Counted from the stretch's first letter, positions 1 to 5,760 are shown. The stretch is 10,332 bases of DNA from JAVDCA01 sp036491235 (GCA_036491235.1 DASXCK010000426.1:1-10332); one strand, 5' to 3'. Translations and numbers: made by a program. Notes: generated by a model from the letters alone, not told the origin.

Positions 1-64
1 GAATACGCTTCTCCAGGTCCACATAGGAAAACAGCTCACCCGTTCGCTCATCCGAGCCGCGCAT
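1..64 (-). CDS. IS5-family transposase, N-terminal 21 codons only
   Basis: On the minus strand an ATG at 64-62 opens a frame that continues past the left edge. The visible residues begin MRGSDERTGELFSYVDLE and continue with K-R-I. I recognise this as the conserved N terminus of a widespread group of IS5-type DDE transposases, in which the R-G-S-D-E-R and F-S-Y-V-D-L-E blocks are nearly invariant. A good Shine-Dalgarno, GGGAGG (75-70, minus strand), sits 5 nt before this ATG and supports it over the in-frame ATG at 79-77. No catalytic residues are in view, so whether the transposase is intact cannot be judged. The family call rests on recall of the N-terminal motif. Confidence 0.75.
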   Translation of the reverse strand, partial: MRGSDERTGELFSYVDLEKRI

Positions 65-140
65 CCTGGCCTCCCACATCCGCAACGCCAAGAATCATAT
101 TCGCAGCGGCTTGTCAGGTGACTTTTTCAGCAGCCTGCTA
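1..140 (-). mobile_element. End of an IS5-type insertion sequence, cut by the window edge
   Basis: The first part of the window reads on the minus strand as the start of an IS5-type transposase (separate entry). Outside it, at about 121-136, the minus strand reads GGCTGCTGAAAAAGT, which has the look of the terminal inverted repeats of IS5-like elements (a GCTG-TGAAAAA core). I therefore place the outer end of the element near 135-142. The exact edge and any target duplication cannot be fixed because the other end is outside the window. The element points its transposase away from the HNH gene, so the HNH gene and its promoter lie just outside the insertion. Confidence 0.6.
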
Positions 141-190
141 AAGCCCTGCGGCGCGGGCCGCCCCGCATTGCGATAAGCCGTGGGCCGGCC

Positions 191-219
191 TTCACAATAT
201 CGTCACGGCTTAATATAAA
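191..219 (+). promoter_or_regulatory. Sigma70-like promoter for the HNH gene, inside an inverted repeat
   Basis: TTCACA (191-196) and TATAAA (214-219) are each one base off the consensus hexamers and are separated by 17 bp. Transcription would start near 226, leaving a leader of about 70 nt before the TTG start at 298. A perfect 9-bp inverted repeat, TAAGCCGTG (174-182) / CACGGCTTA (204-212), brackets the -35 hexamer and could be an operator. The palindrome GGCCGGCC (183-190) lies inside it. The promoter lies outside the proposed insertion-sequence end. Confidence 0.55.
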
Positions 220-250
220 CTACGCGGCATGGAATAGGAGTACGAGTCGG

Positions 251-268
251 GCGGGCAAGCGTGCCCGC
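251..268 (+). repeat. Perfect hairpin in the HNH leader
   Basis: GCGGGCA (251-257) and TGCCCGC (262-268) form a perfect 7-bp stem with a 4-nt loop. It sits immediately before the purine-rich ribosome-binding stretch at 273-290. The core resembles the GGGCAAAGCG...CGTGCCC core of the larger palindrome at 3871-3949, so it may be a short relic of the same repeat family. Alternatively it is simply a leader hairpin affecting translation. Confidence 0.4.
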
Positions 269-297
269 GGGCGAGGAGGAACGAGAGGAGCTTCGGC

Positions 298-852
298 TTG
301 ATTGCCGTGTCGCCGAACGGATTTCCGGCCCTGGTGCTCAACGCGGACTTCCGTCCGCTGAGCTACTATCCGCTATCGCTGTGGTCCTGGCAGGACGCGA
401 TCAAGGCCGTGTTCCTCGAGCGCGTGAACATCGTCGCGCTGTACGAGAAGGTCGTGCACAGCCCGAGCTTCGAGATGAAGCTGCCGAGCGTGGTGTCGCT
501 CAAGACCTTCGTGAAGCCCTCGACCCACCCGGCGTTCACCCGCTTCAACGTCTTCCTGCGCGACAAGTTCGCCTGCCAGTACTGCGGCGCGGACGACGAT
601 CTCACCTTCGACCATCTCGTCCCGCGCTCGCGCGGCGGCCAGACCACGTGGATCAACGTGGTCGCGGCCTGCTCGGCGTGCAACCTGCGCAAGGGAAACC
701 TGACGATGGGCGAGGCGCACATGTTTCCGTCGCAGATGCCGTTCCAGCCGACGGTGCATCACCTGCACCGCAACGGCCGGCTGTTCCCGCCGAACTATCT
801 GCACGAGAGCTGGCTCGACTATCTTTATTGGGACACCGAGCTCGAGCCGTGA
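298..852 (+). CDS. HNH endonuclease
   Basis: A 184-residue protein of the HNH nuclease family, which cuts DNA using a metal-bound histidine. The zinc-binding and catalytic module is in the middle: Cys93-x2-Cys96, then Asp105-His106 followed by P-R-S-R-G-G, and Cys125-x2-Cys128-Asn129 followed by R-K-G-N. The N-terminal 80 residues (A-L-V-L-N-A-D-F-R-P, W-Q-D-A, F-V-K-P) and the C-terminal L-F-P-P-N-Y-L-H block match a standalone HNH protein very common in Rhizobiales, at about its usual length. The start is a TTG with GAGGAG (285-290) placed 7 nt upstream; no better in-frame start is seen. It is a single gene with its own promoter, beside an insertion-sequence end. No methylase or restriction partner is visible, so the cellular role is unknown. 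An overlapping 201-residue frame (261-866) is a shadow. Confidence 0.9.
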   Translation: MIAVSPNGFPALVLNADFRPLSYYPLSLWSWQDAIKAVFLERVNIVALYEKVVHSPSFEMKLPSVVSLKTFVKPSTHPAFTRFNVFLRDKFACQYCGADDDLTFDHLVPRSRGGQTTWINVVAACSACNLRKGNLTMGEAHMFPSQMPFQPTVHHLHRNGRLFPPNYLHESWLDYLYWDTELEP

Positions 853-854
853 CG

Positions 855-883
855 CGGTGCGGATGACGCGGGCTCCCGCACCG
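855..883 (+). terminator. Possible hairpin after the HNH gene
   Basis: CGGTGCGG (855-862) and CCGCACCG (876-883) can form an 8-bp stem with a 13-nt loop, starting 3 nt after the HNH stop codon. No T-run follows, so this is at best a weak or Rho-assisted terminator, or a 3'-end stabiliser. It is the only candidate signal in the 125-bp gap before the GST gene. Confidence 0.3.
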
Positions 884-977
884 GGCAGCTCCTCACAGCC
901 GTTCACAACCCGTTTCTCGCCATCATGGCGGCGCACCGTGATGGCTCGTTCGGTCCAACATCAAAGGCGAGAACACC

Positions 978-1634
978 ATGGCCTCCGACGACAAGATCAT
1001 CTTCTTCCACTCCCCCAACACGCGCTCGGGCGCCACGCGCATCCTGCTCGAAGAGCTCGCCGCTCCTTACGAGTTGCGCGCCGTCAACATGAAGGCGGGC
1101 GAGCAGCGCAAGCCGGCGTTCCTCGCGGTCAATCCGATGGGCAAGGTGCCGGCGATCCTGCATCGCGGCGCGCTGGTGACCGAGCAGGCCGCGGTCTTCA
1201 TGTATCTCGCCGACCTGTTTCCGCAGGCCGGGCTTGCGCCCGCGCTCGACGATCGTCTGCGCGGACCCTACCTGCGCTGGATGGTGTATTACGGCTCGTG
1301 CTTCGAGCCGGCCTTGATCGACCGTGCGCTCAAGCGTGAGCCGGGCTCCCCGCAGATGGTGCCCTATGGCGACTACGACACGATGCTCAAGACGCTTACC
1401 GACCAGCTCGCCAAAGGGCCCTACCTGCTCGGCGAGCGCGTGACGGCGGCCGACGTGCTGTGGGGCTCGGCACTCACCTGGACGACGGCATTCAAGCTCG
1501 TCCCCGAGCTGCCCGTCATCAAGGAATACATCGCACGGATCAGCGCGCGGCCGGCGGTCGCGAAGGCGAAGGCAGCCGACGACAAGCTCGCCGCCGAGCA
1601 CGAGGCGGCCGCCAAGGTTGGCGCCGCCACATGA
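978..1634 (+). CDS. Glutathione S-transferase family protein
   Basis: A 218-residue soluble protein with the two-domain GST fold. The thioredoxin-like N-terminal domain (about 6-85) has an S-P-N-T-R-S-G block at 12-18 (Ser12 or Ser17 would be the thiol-contacting residue), the cis-proline glutathione site N-P-M-G-K-V-P-A-I (52-60, Pro58), and T-E-Q-A-A at 68-72 where many GSTs have E-S. The all-helical C-terminal domain carries the N-capping-box region G-E-R-V-T-A-A-D-V. The last 25 residues are Ala/Lys rich, a likely disordered or helical tail. The start ATG has a modest AAGGCGAG about 6 nt upstream. Its TGA overlaps the ATG of the next gene (ATGA, 1631-1634), so the two are translationally coupled. 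The substrate cannot be told from sequence; conjugation, isomerisation or peroxide reduction are all possible in this family. Confidence 0.9.
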   Translation: MASDDKIIFFHSPNTRSGATRILLEELAAPYELRAVNMKAGEQRKPAFLAVNPMGKVPAILHRGALVTEQAAVFMYLADLFPQAGLAPALDDRLRGPYLRWMVYYGSCFEPALIDRALKREPGSPQMVPYGDYDTMLKTLTDQLAKGPYLLGERVTAADVLWGSALTWTTAFKLVPELPVIKEYIARISARPAVAKAKAADDKLAAEHEAAAKVGAAT

Positions 1635-2629
1635 GGCAGCTGCGGCGCGCGGCTCTCGCCGCCGCGTTGCTCGCGGCGGCGGCATCCGCGCAGGCGCAGG
1701 CCCAGACGCAAACCAAGGACGCCGCCACCGGCTATCCGAGCCACACGGTGCGCATCGTCGTGTCGGCGCCGCCGGGCGGCGGGCCCGATCTCGCGGCGCG
1801 CCTCGTCGCCGACAAGCTGCAGCGGCGCTGGGGCCAGCCGGTCATCATCGAGAACCGCCCCGGGGCCGGCGGTACGCTCGGCACCGCCGACGTCGCGGCC
1901 GCCGAGCCCGACGGCTACACGCTGCTCGCCGCGCAGCCCGGGCCGCTCACCACGCATGCGCTTCTCTACAAGAACCTGCGCTTCGACCCGGCAGCGCTTG
2001 CGCCCGTCATCGTCATGACCAAGATTCCGATCGTGCTGGTGGTGCGCGCGGATTTTCCCGCCGGTACTGTCGGCGAGCTGATCGCCTACGCCAAGGCCAA
2101 CCCGGGCAAGATCACCTACGGCTCGCAGGGCATCGGCACGTCGCCGCACCTCACCACAGCGCTCTTCGCGCGCCGCACCGGCACCGTGATGACGCACATT
2201 CCCTACAAGGGAACCGCACAGGTCGTGAACGACCTGGTCGCCGGCAATGTCGACCTTCTGTTCATCCAGCTCGACGCCGTGCGCGCGCTCTGGCGCGCCG
2301 GCAAGATGAAGATGCTGGCGATCGCCAGCGACAAGCGGCTCACCGAGCTCCCGGAAATCCCGAGCCTTGCCGATGCGGGCATCGCCGACTTGCACGCCGA
2401 TACCTGGAACGCGATCGTGGCGCCGCCGAAAACGCCGGCGCCGATCATCGCCGAGATCAATGCGGCGGTGAACGACGTGTTTACGCTGCCGGACGTCCGC
2501 AGCCGGCTCGCCACCATGAGCATGTCGCCGGTCGGCGGCTCGCCCGCCGAGATGGCAGCCTTCGTGAAATCGGAGACCGCTCGCTGGGGCGAGGTGATCC
2601 GCGCCGCGGATATCAAGGTGAAGCCGTAG
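1631..2629 (+). CDS. Bug-family (TctC-like) tripartite tricarboxylate transporter substrate-binding protein
   Basis: A 332-residue periplasmic solute-binding protein of the Bug/TctC family, the receptor part of tripartite tricarboxylate transporters that take up carboxylates. An N-terminal signal peptide is clear: R-R near the start, an Ala/Leu core (7-19) and cleavage near A-S-A-Q-A at about 20-24. Family marks follow: P-S-H-T-V-R-I-V-V near 36-44, the ligand loop P-G-G-G-P-D (48-53), E-N-R-P-G-A-G-G (74-81), D-G-Y-T-L-L (94-99), P-G-K-I-T-Y-G-S (158-165) and I-P-Y-K-G (190-194). I choose the ATG at 1631, which overlaps the GST stop codon and begins the signal peptide; a longer in-frame opening from 1460 lies wholly inside the GST gene. 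No TctA or TctB membrane genes are near, so it is an orphan receptor, a common state for Bug proteins. Its stop codon is provided by a palindromic repeat. Ligand unknown. Confidence 0.9.
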   Translation: MRQLRRAALAAALLAAAASAQAQAQTQTKDAATGYPSHTVRIVVSAPPGGGPDLAARLVADKLQRRWGQPVIIENRPGAGGTLGTADVAAAEPDGYTLLAAQPGPLTTHALLYKNLRFDPAALAPVIVMTKIPIVLVVRADFPAGTVGELIAYAKANPGKITYGSQGIGTSPHLTTALFARRTGTVMTHIPYKGTAQVVNDLVAGNVDLLFIQLDAVRALWRAGKMKMLAIASDKRLTELPEIPSLADAGIADLHADTWNAIVAPPKTPAPIIAEINAAVNDVFTLPDVRSRLATMSMSPVGGSPAEMAAFVKSETARWGEVIRAADIKVKP

Positions 2630-2714
2630 GTTGGGCCGAGCCTTGCGAGACTCAACAACCTTCGGCCCACACCATATTTGACGTTGGTCTCGCCAACGCT
2701 CGACCCAACCTACG
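2625..2714. repeat. 90-bp imperfect palindromic intergenic repeat
   Basis: The outer arms GTAGGTTGGGCCGAGC (2626-2641) and GCTCGACCCAACCTAC (2698-2713) pair at 15 of 16 positions, extended by a C/G pair at 2625/2714. The inner sequence pairs further (GCGAGACTCAAC against GTTGGTCTCGCC with a few mismatches), so the whole unit can fold as one long hairpin. It has the same outer pattern (GTAGG-T-GG-C--AGC) as the element at 3871-3949. It fills the gap between two convergent genes and probably acts as a two-way transcription end. The TAG at 2627-2629 inside the left arm is the stop codon of the Bug gene. This looks like a dispersed non-autonomous repeat family of the type seen in Rhizobiales intergenic regions. 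Confidence 0.75.
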
Positions 2715-2736
2715 ACGCACACACCGCGCGAGCGGG

Positions 2737-2955
2737 TTACTTCTTCTTCAGGCATTCCTTGCGGAAAGTGGCCCACGTCAGGTTCTTCGTCTTGCCTTCC
2801 TTCTTCATCATTTGCCACTCGGCCCCGCAGTCCTTCATCTTCTGCTGCTGCGGCGTCAGCGGCTTCGGTGCCGGCGCCTGGGCCATGCTTGCGGGCGCCG
2901 CGATAGCGGCCATGCACGCGATCGCCAACGCAACGGACATCATGCGCATTTTCAT
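2737..2955 (-). CDS. Small exported PsiF-like protein
   Basis: A 72-residue protein. Residues 1-25 form a signal peptide (Lys/Arg start, hydrophobic Ala/Met core, cleavage near S-M-A-Q-A), giving a mature peptide of about 47 residues. A short Ala/Pro/Lys-rich linker follows, then T-P-Q-Q-Q-K-M-K-D-C (34-43) and F-R-K-E-C-L-K-K (64-71), matching the PsiF-repeat pattern (Q-Q-x-K-M-K-x-C ... C-L-K). The two cysteines (43 and 68) would be oxidised to a disulfide in the periplasm. PsiF is named for phosphate-starvation induction in E. coli; its molecular role is unknown and I see no pho box here. The ATG at 2955 has GGAGGA (2966-2961) 5 nt upstream, a strong start. The gene is convergent with the Bug gene and divergent from the aldolase gene. 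A longer opposite-strand frame over this stretch is a shadow. Confidence 0.8.
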   Translation of the reverse strand: MKMRMMSVALAIACMAAIAAPASMAQAPAPKPLTPQQQKMKDCGAEWQMMKKEGKTKNLTWATFRKECLKKK

Positions 2956-3029
2956 TTCAATCCTCCCATGTATCTGCTCGTGCCCTGAGACGCTGCAATG
3001 AGCTCAGGCCCCTGACGGCGACGATAGAA

Positions 3030-3046
3030 TATGATGTATACGGTCA
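3030..3046. promoter_or_regulatory. Possible operator in the divergent region (GTATAC core)
   Basis: The 128-bp region between the divergent PsiF-like and aldolase genes holds a short AT-rich island with the 6-bp palindrome GTATAC (3036-3041), flanked by the loose pair TGA (3032-3034) / TCA (3044-3046). GTATAC-centred sites are typical of GntR-family (FadR/VanR-type) repressor operators, and such regulators often control organic-acid genes. TATGAT (3030-3035) resembles a -10 hexamer, but I find no well-spaced -35. No regulator gene is in the window, so this is a weak candidate. Confidence 0.25.
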
Positions 3047-3083
3047 TCTGCACAGACCGATCCCGCCCTGCCGGACCCGCCCC

Positions 3084-3854
3084 ATGAGCGATCTCAAGAC
3101 CCTCATCCGCGACCTCGTCGTCGCCAACCGCATTCTCGCCGCCGAGAACGTCGTGGACGCCTATGGGCACGTGAGCGTGCGCCATCCGGACAAGCCCGAT
3201 CGTTTCCTGATCGCAACGTCGCTCGCGCCCGAGCTGGTCGGCGAGCCGGATATCCTCGAGCTCAATCTCGACTGCACGCCGGTCGTCAACGACGGGCGCC
3301 CGCTCTATCACGAGCGCTTCATCCACGGCGGCATCTATGAGGCGCGGCCAGACGTGCAGGCGGTGGTGCACGCCCATGCCGAGGACGTGCTGCCGTTCTC
3401 CATCACCAAGACGCCGCTGCGGCCCGTGATCCATTCGGGCAGCTTCATGGGCCTGCACGTCCCGGTGTGGGACATCGCCGACCGGTTCGGTGCCGGCACC
3501 AACATGCTGGTGACCAACATGGAGCAGGCGCGCGACCTGGCGGGTTGCCTCGGCCCGAACAAGGTGGCGTTGATGCGCGGGCACGGCTTCACGGCGGCGG
3601 CGAACTCGCTGATCGGGGTGGTGCGCATGTCGGTCTACGTGCCGCGCAATGCCCGCGCGCTGCTCAACGGCCTGCGGCTCGGCGACATCACGCCGTTGTC
3701 GGCGGGCGAGGTCGCGGCGCGCGACGCCGGCTACAAACCCTACTCGCTGGAAACGCGCCGCGCGTGGCGCTATTGGGCGCACAAGGCGGGCTGCGCGCAT
3801 CTCGTCGAGGATCATCCGATCGACCACCAGCACAAGCCGTGGGGATCGGGGTGA
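3084..3854 (+). CDS. Class II aldolase/adducin-family protein, possible aromatic-acid decarboxylase
   Basis: A 256-residue soluble protein of the class II aldolase/adducin fold, whose members use a divalent metal held by three histidines to stabilise an enediolate, either for aldol cleavage or for decarboxylation. The expected residues are present: Glu77 in Y-H-E-R-F-I-H (position of the catalytic Glu of fuculose-phosphate aldolase), His96 and His98 in V-V-H-A-H-A-E, and His167 in M-R-G-H-G. The order and spacing agree with an active member. The C terminus (215-256, with a W-R-Y-W-A-H block) is longer than in sugar-phosphate aldolases. Known relatives include sugar-phosphate aldolases and decarboxylases such as 3,4-dihydroxyphthalate decarboxylase (PhtC). 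The Pht5-like gene downstream makes a decarboxylase role a fair guess, but sequence alone cannot settle it. No Shine-Dalgarno is seen before the ATG. The stop codon runs into a hairpin and a palindromic repeat. Confidence 0.85.
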   Translation: MSDLKTLIRDLVVANRILAAENVVDAYGHVSVRHPDKPDRFLIATSLAPELVGEPDILELNLDCTPVVNDGRPLYHERFIHGGIYEARPDVQAVVHAHAEDVLPFSITKTPLRPVIHSGSFMGLHVPVWDIADRFGAGTNMLVTNMEQARDLAGCLGPNKVALMRGHGFTAAANSLIGVVRMSVYVPRNARALLNGLRLGDITPLSAGEVAARDAGYKPYSLETRRAWRYWAHKAGCAHLVEDHPIDHQHKPWGSG

Positions 3855-3870
3855 ATTCGCGCACGAATTC
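3853..3870. repeat. Small perfect hairpin at the aldolase stop codon
   Basis: GAATTCG (3853-3859) and CGAATTC (3864-3870) form a perfect 7-bp stem with a 4-nt loop CGCA. It starts within the TGA stop codon of the aldolase gene and abuts the larger palindrome that begins at 3871. The two together may form a composite structure that ends or stabilises the aldolase transcript. Confidence 0.5.
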
Positions 3871-3949
3871 GTAGGGTAGGCAAAGCGAAGCGTGCCCATC
3901 GCTTCATTCCGCGTGGGCACGGCGCGTACCGCGCCTTTGCCCACCCTAC
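3871..3949. repeat. 79-bp compound palindromic intergenic repeat
   Basis: The outer arms GTAGGGTAGGCAAAGCG (3871-3887) and CGCCTTTGCCCACCCTAC (3932-3949) pair with one mismatch and one bulge. Inside them CGTGCCCA (3891-3898) and TGGGCACG (3914-3921) form a second perfect 8-bp stem. The pattern of a GTAGGGTGGGCAAAG-type outer arm with an inner GTGCCCA stem matches a palindromic sequence I know as common in intergenic DNA of Bradyrhizobium-like genomes. It belongs with the element at 2625-2714 by its outer arm. It separates two same-strand genes and covers the apparent upstream GTG start of the next gene, which is therefore not used. Confidence 0.75.
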
Positions 3950-3981
3950 ACCAACTCCGCAAGCAGATAGGAAGCACGACG

Positions 3982-4995
3982 ATGTTGACGACGAGCCTAG
4001 GAAGCCCCAACCGGGTCAAGCTCACCATTGCGACCACGGACTATGACCACTTCCGCGATTTCCGCACCGGCGTGGTGCAGGCGGAAGGGATCGAGCACAC
4101 CTGGCTCACCCTCGGGCACCACGAGATTTTTTCCCGCTTCACGTTCAATCGCGAATGGGACGTGAGCGAATTGTCCTTTGCGAAGTTCACCGCCCAGGTG
4201 ACGCGCGAGGACGCCGACATCATCGGCATCCCGGTGATCTGCTCGCGTCTTTTCCGCTTCAGCTCGTTCTACGTGAACAAGAAGAGCGGGATCAAAACCG
4301 CCAAGGATCTCAAGGGAAAGACCATCGGCTCGCCCGAATGGGCGCACACCGCCGCAGTCTACATGCGGGGCTGGCTCGGAGATGAAGTCGGCATCAAGCT
4401 GCAGGACGTCCACTGGTACCAGGCGGGCGCCAACGCGGCCGGCCGCATCGAGAAGGTCGAGCTCAACCTGCCCAAGGGCGTGCAGCTCACCCGCGTCGCC
4501 GAGAAGTCGCTGAGCGACATGCTGGCCTCGGGCGAGATCGACTGCGCACTGATCGCGCGGCCGCCGACCTGCTTCCTGCAGGGCCATCCCGACATCGTAC
4601 GGCTCTACCCGGATTTCATGGGGCTCGAGGAGGCGTACTACAAGAAGACCAAGGTCTACCCGATCATGCACATCATCGCGGTCAAGCGCTCCGTGCTCGA
4701 CGCGCATCCGTGGATCGGGCGCAATCTCTACAACGCGTTCCTCGAGTCGAAGAAGCGCAGCCTGGAGCGCCTGCTCGATCCGGCGGTCTCGCGCTATCCG
4801 CTGCCGTGGCTCGCGACCTACGGGCGCAAGGTACGCGATATGTTCGACGGCGACCCATTCCCGTACGGAATCGAGGCGAACCGGCCGACGCTGGAGACCT
4901 TCCTGCGCTACACCTACGAGCAGGGCATCGCGCACCGGCACGCGAAGCCGGAGGAGATCTTCCAGAAGGGCATCATGGCTTCGGTGGTGATCTGA
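3982..4995 (+). CDS. Pht5-like protein (4,5-dihydroxyphthalate decarboxylase family / NMT1-like binding fold)
   Basis: A 337-residue protein matching the family annotated as 4,5-dihydroxyphthalate decarboxylase (Pht5), which has a periplasmic-binding-protein-2 fold. Family marks: L-T-I-A-T-T-D-Y-D-H (14-23), A-E-G-I (34-37), E-I-F-S-R-F (48-53), R-E-W-D-V-S-E-L-S-F (57-66), I-P-V (83-85), D-L-K-G-K-T-I-G (109-116) and Y-P-I-M-H (226-230). No signal peptide is present, so it is probably cytoplasmic, as an enzyme would be, unlike a true transport receptor. The ATG at 3982 has AGGAAG (3969-3974) 7 nt upstream; the frame stays open to a GTG at 3892, but that lies inside a palindromic repeat. In Gram-negative phthalate breakdown Pht5 converts 4,5-dihydroxyphthalate to protocatechuate. 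Many homologues carry this name without proof, and no phthalate dioxygenase or dehydrogenase gene is near, so the substrate is open. Confidence 0.8.
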   Translation: MLTTSLGSPNRVKLTIATTDYDHFRDFRTGVVQAEGIEHTWLTLGHHEIFSRFTFNREWDVSELSFAKFTAQVTREDADIIGIPVICSRLFRFSSFYVNKKSGIKTAKDLKGKTIGSPEWAHTAAVYMRGWLGDEVGIKLQDVHWYQAGANAAGRIEKVELNLPKGVQLTRVAEKSLSDMLASGEIDCALIARPPTCFLQGHPDIVRLYPDFMGLEEAYYKKTKVYPIMHIIAVKRSVLDAHPWIGRNLYNAFLESKKRSLERLLDPAVSRYPLPWLATYGRKVRDMFDGDPFPYGIEANRPTLETFLRYTYEQGIAHRHAKPEEIFQKGIMASVVI

Positions 4996-5022
4996 GGATC
5001 ACGATCGGCGGATATTCTTGTC

Positions 5023-5066
5023 GGTGGACTGGGGTCCACCGCGGATCAAGCCCGGGGCGGGCTTTT
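5023..5066 (+). terminator. Tandem hairpins ending the Pht5-like transcript
   Basis: Two stems follow the stop codon at 4995. The first is GGTGGAC (5023-5029) / GTCCACC (5034-5040) with loop TGGG. The second is AAGCCCG (5048-5054) / CGGGCTT (5058-5064) with a 3-nt loop, running into TTTT on the plus strand. The second has the form of an intrinsic terminator for the plus-strand gene, although the T-run is short. On the minus strand neither stem is followed by T's, so DsbB has no clear intrinsic terminator here. Confidence 0.55.
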
Positions 5067-5081
5067 GCCGGAAATATGCGC

Positions 5082-5609
5082 TCAGGCTTTCGCCTTCGAC
5101 GCCGCGATCCCCCACAGGGCGATCGCGGCAAGCGCGAGCGAGATCAGCGCGTTGTAGCCCGCGAGTGATATGCCGAAGAGGCGCCAGGCCGCGGCATCGC
5201 ACGGCACGATCTTGGTCTGGTTCATCTGCTCCAAGAGCCCGCCGGCATTGCCGAAACTGCTGATCGCGCCCGAGCAGTGCGCCGGGCCCGGCCAGAACTT
5301 CCATTCGACGCCCGAATGGTAGATGCCAAGCCCGGCGCCGATGAGCATGGTGACGACAAGCAGCGTGAGCCCTGTGATCAGCAAAGGACGCGGCGCGCGA
5401 AAGAGACCCGCGAGCGCGACCACGAGCGCGAGCGGAATGCCGATATAATACGGAATGCGCTCGTCGAGGCAGAGCTCGCACGGGGCGTAGTGCAGCACGT
5501 ACTGGAAGTAATAGGCGCCCAGGATGGTCGCTGCGCCGCCGATCGCGACGGGAAACGCCGCGGCGGCGGCCGGGTGCGTGCGGCGTACGGCTAGCGACAT
5601 TACGGACAT
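5082..5609 (-). CDS. dsbB: Disulfide bond formation protein B (DsbB)
   Basis: A 175-residue inner-membrane protein of the DsbB family, which reoxidises the periplasmic disulfide donor DsbA and passes the electrons to quinone. Four membrane segments are visible at about 17-36, 53-70, 76-96 and 146-168. The first periplasmic loop holds Cys44-x-x-Cys47 (A-P-C-E-L-C-L) followed by E-R-I-P-Y-Y; the second holds Cys112 (H-C-S-G) and Cys137 (V-P-C-D). All four redox cysteines are present. At the C-L-x-Q-R motif this protein has E50 before the conserved Arg51, where Gln is usual. The length is normal. The start is uncertain between ATG 5609 and ATG 5600, neither with a strong ribosome-binding site. 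It lies 151 bp downstream of the hydrolase gene on the same strand and may share its transcript. No dsbA is in view. Confidence 0.9.
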   Translation of the reverse strand: MSVMSLAVRRTHPAAAAAFPVAIGGAATILGAYYFQYVLHYAPCELCLDERIPYYIGIPLALVVALAGLFRAPRPLLITGLTLLVVTMLIGAGLGIYHSGVEWKFWPGPAHCSGAISSFGNAGGLLEQMNQTKIVPCDAAAWRLFGISLAGYNALISLALAAIALWGIAASKAKA

Positions 5610-5760
5610 CCATCAGCCCCGTTCGTTGCTGGCACTCGGATAGCGCCTCGGCCAAACCATGTCGATGCGGCGCGCGATCACGAGCGTGCGAGCGTCGCGG
5701 CCCTGATTTGCCGCCCAAATCCGGCGCACGCGTGGCGTCCCGGCATCGGGGTGGCGCCCG

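Noticed and set aside
261..866. 201-residue plus-strand frame overlapping the HNH gene
   Set aside because: It covers almost the same DNA as the HNH gene in another frame and shows only Arg/Ala-rich sequence with no domain.
1421..2917. 498-residue open frame on the minus strand
   Set aside because: It lies opposite the GST and Bug genes, which have clear family motifs. It is Arg/Gly/Asp rich, has no recognisable domain, and is typical of antisense frames in high-GC DNA.
3892..3981. Longer N terminus of the Pht5-like protein from a GTG
   Set aside because: The extension would be encoded by the 79-bp palindromic repeat. The ATG at 3982 has a proper ribosome-binding site and begins where the family begins.
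2952..4037. 361-residue open frame on the minus strand
   Set aside because: It is a shadow of the aldolase gene and would overlap two palindromic repeats and the promoter region of the small PsiF-like gene.
3084..4995. A complete phthalate degradation operon
   Set aside because: Only decarboxylase-like families are present. No ring-hydroxylating dioxygenase, reductase or cis-diol dehydrogenase gene is in the window.
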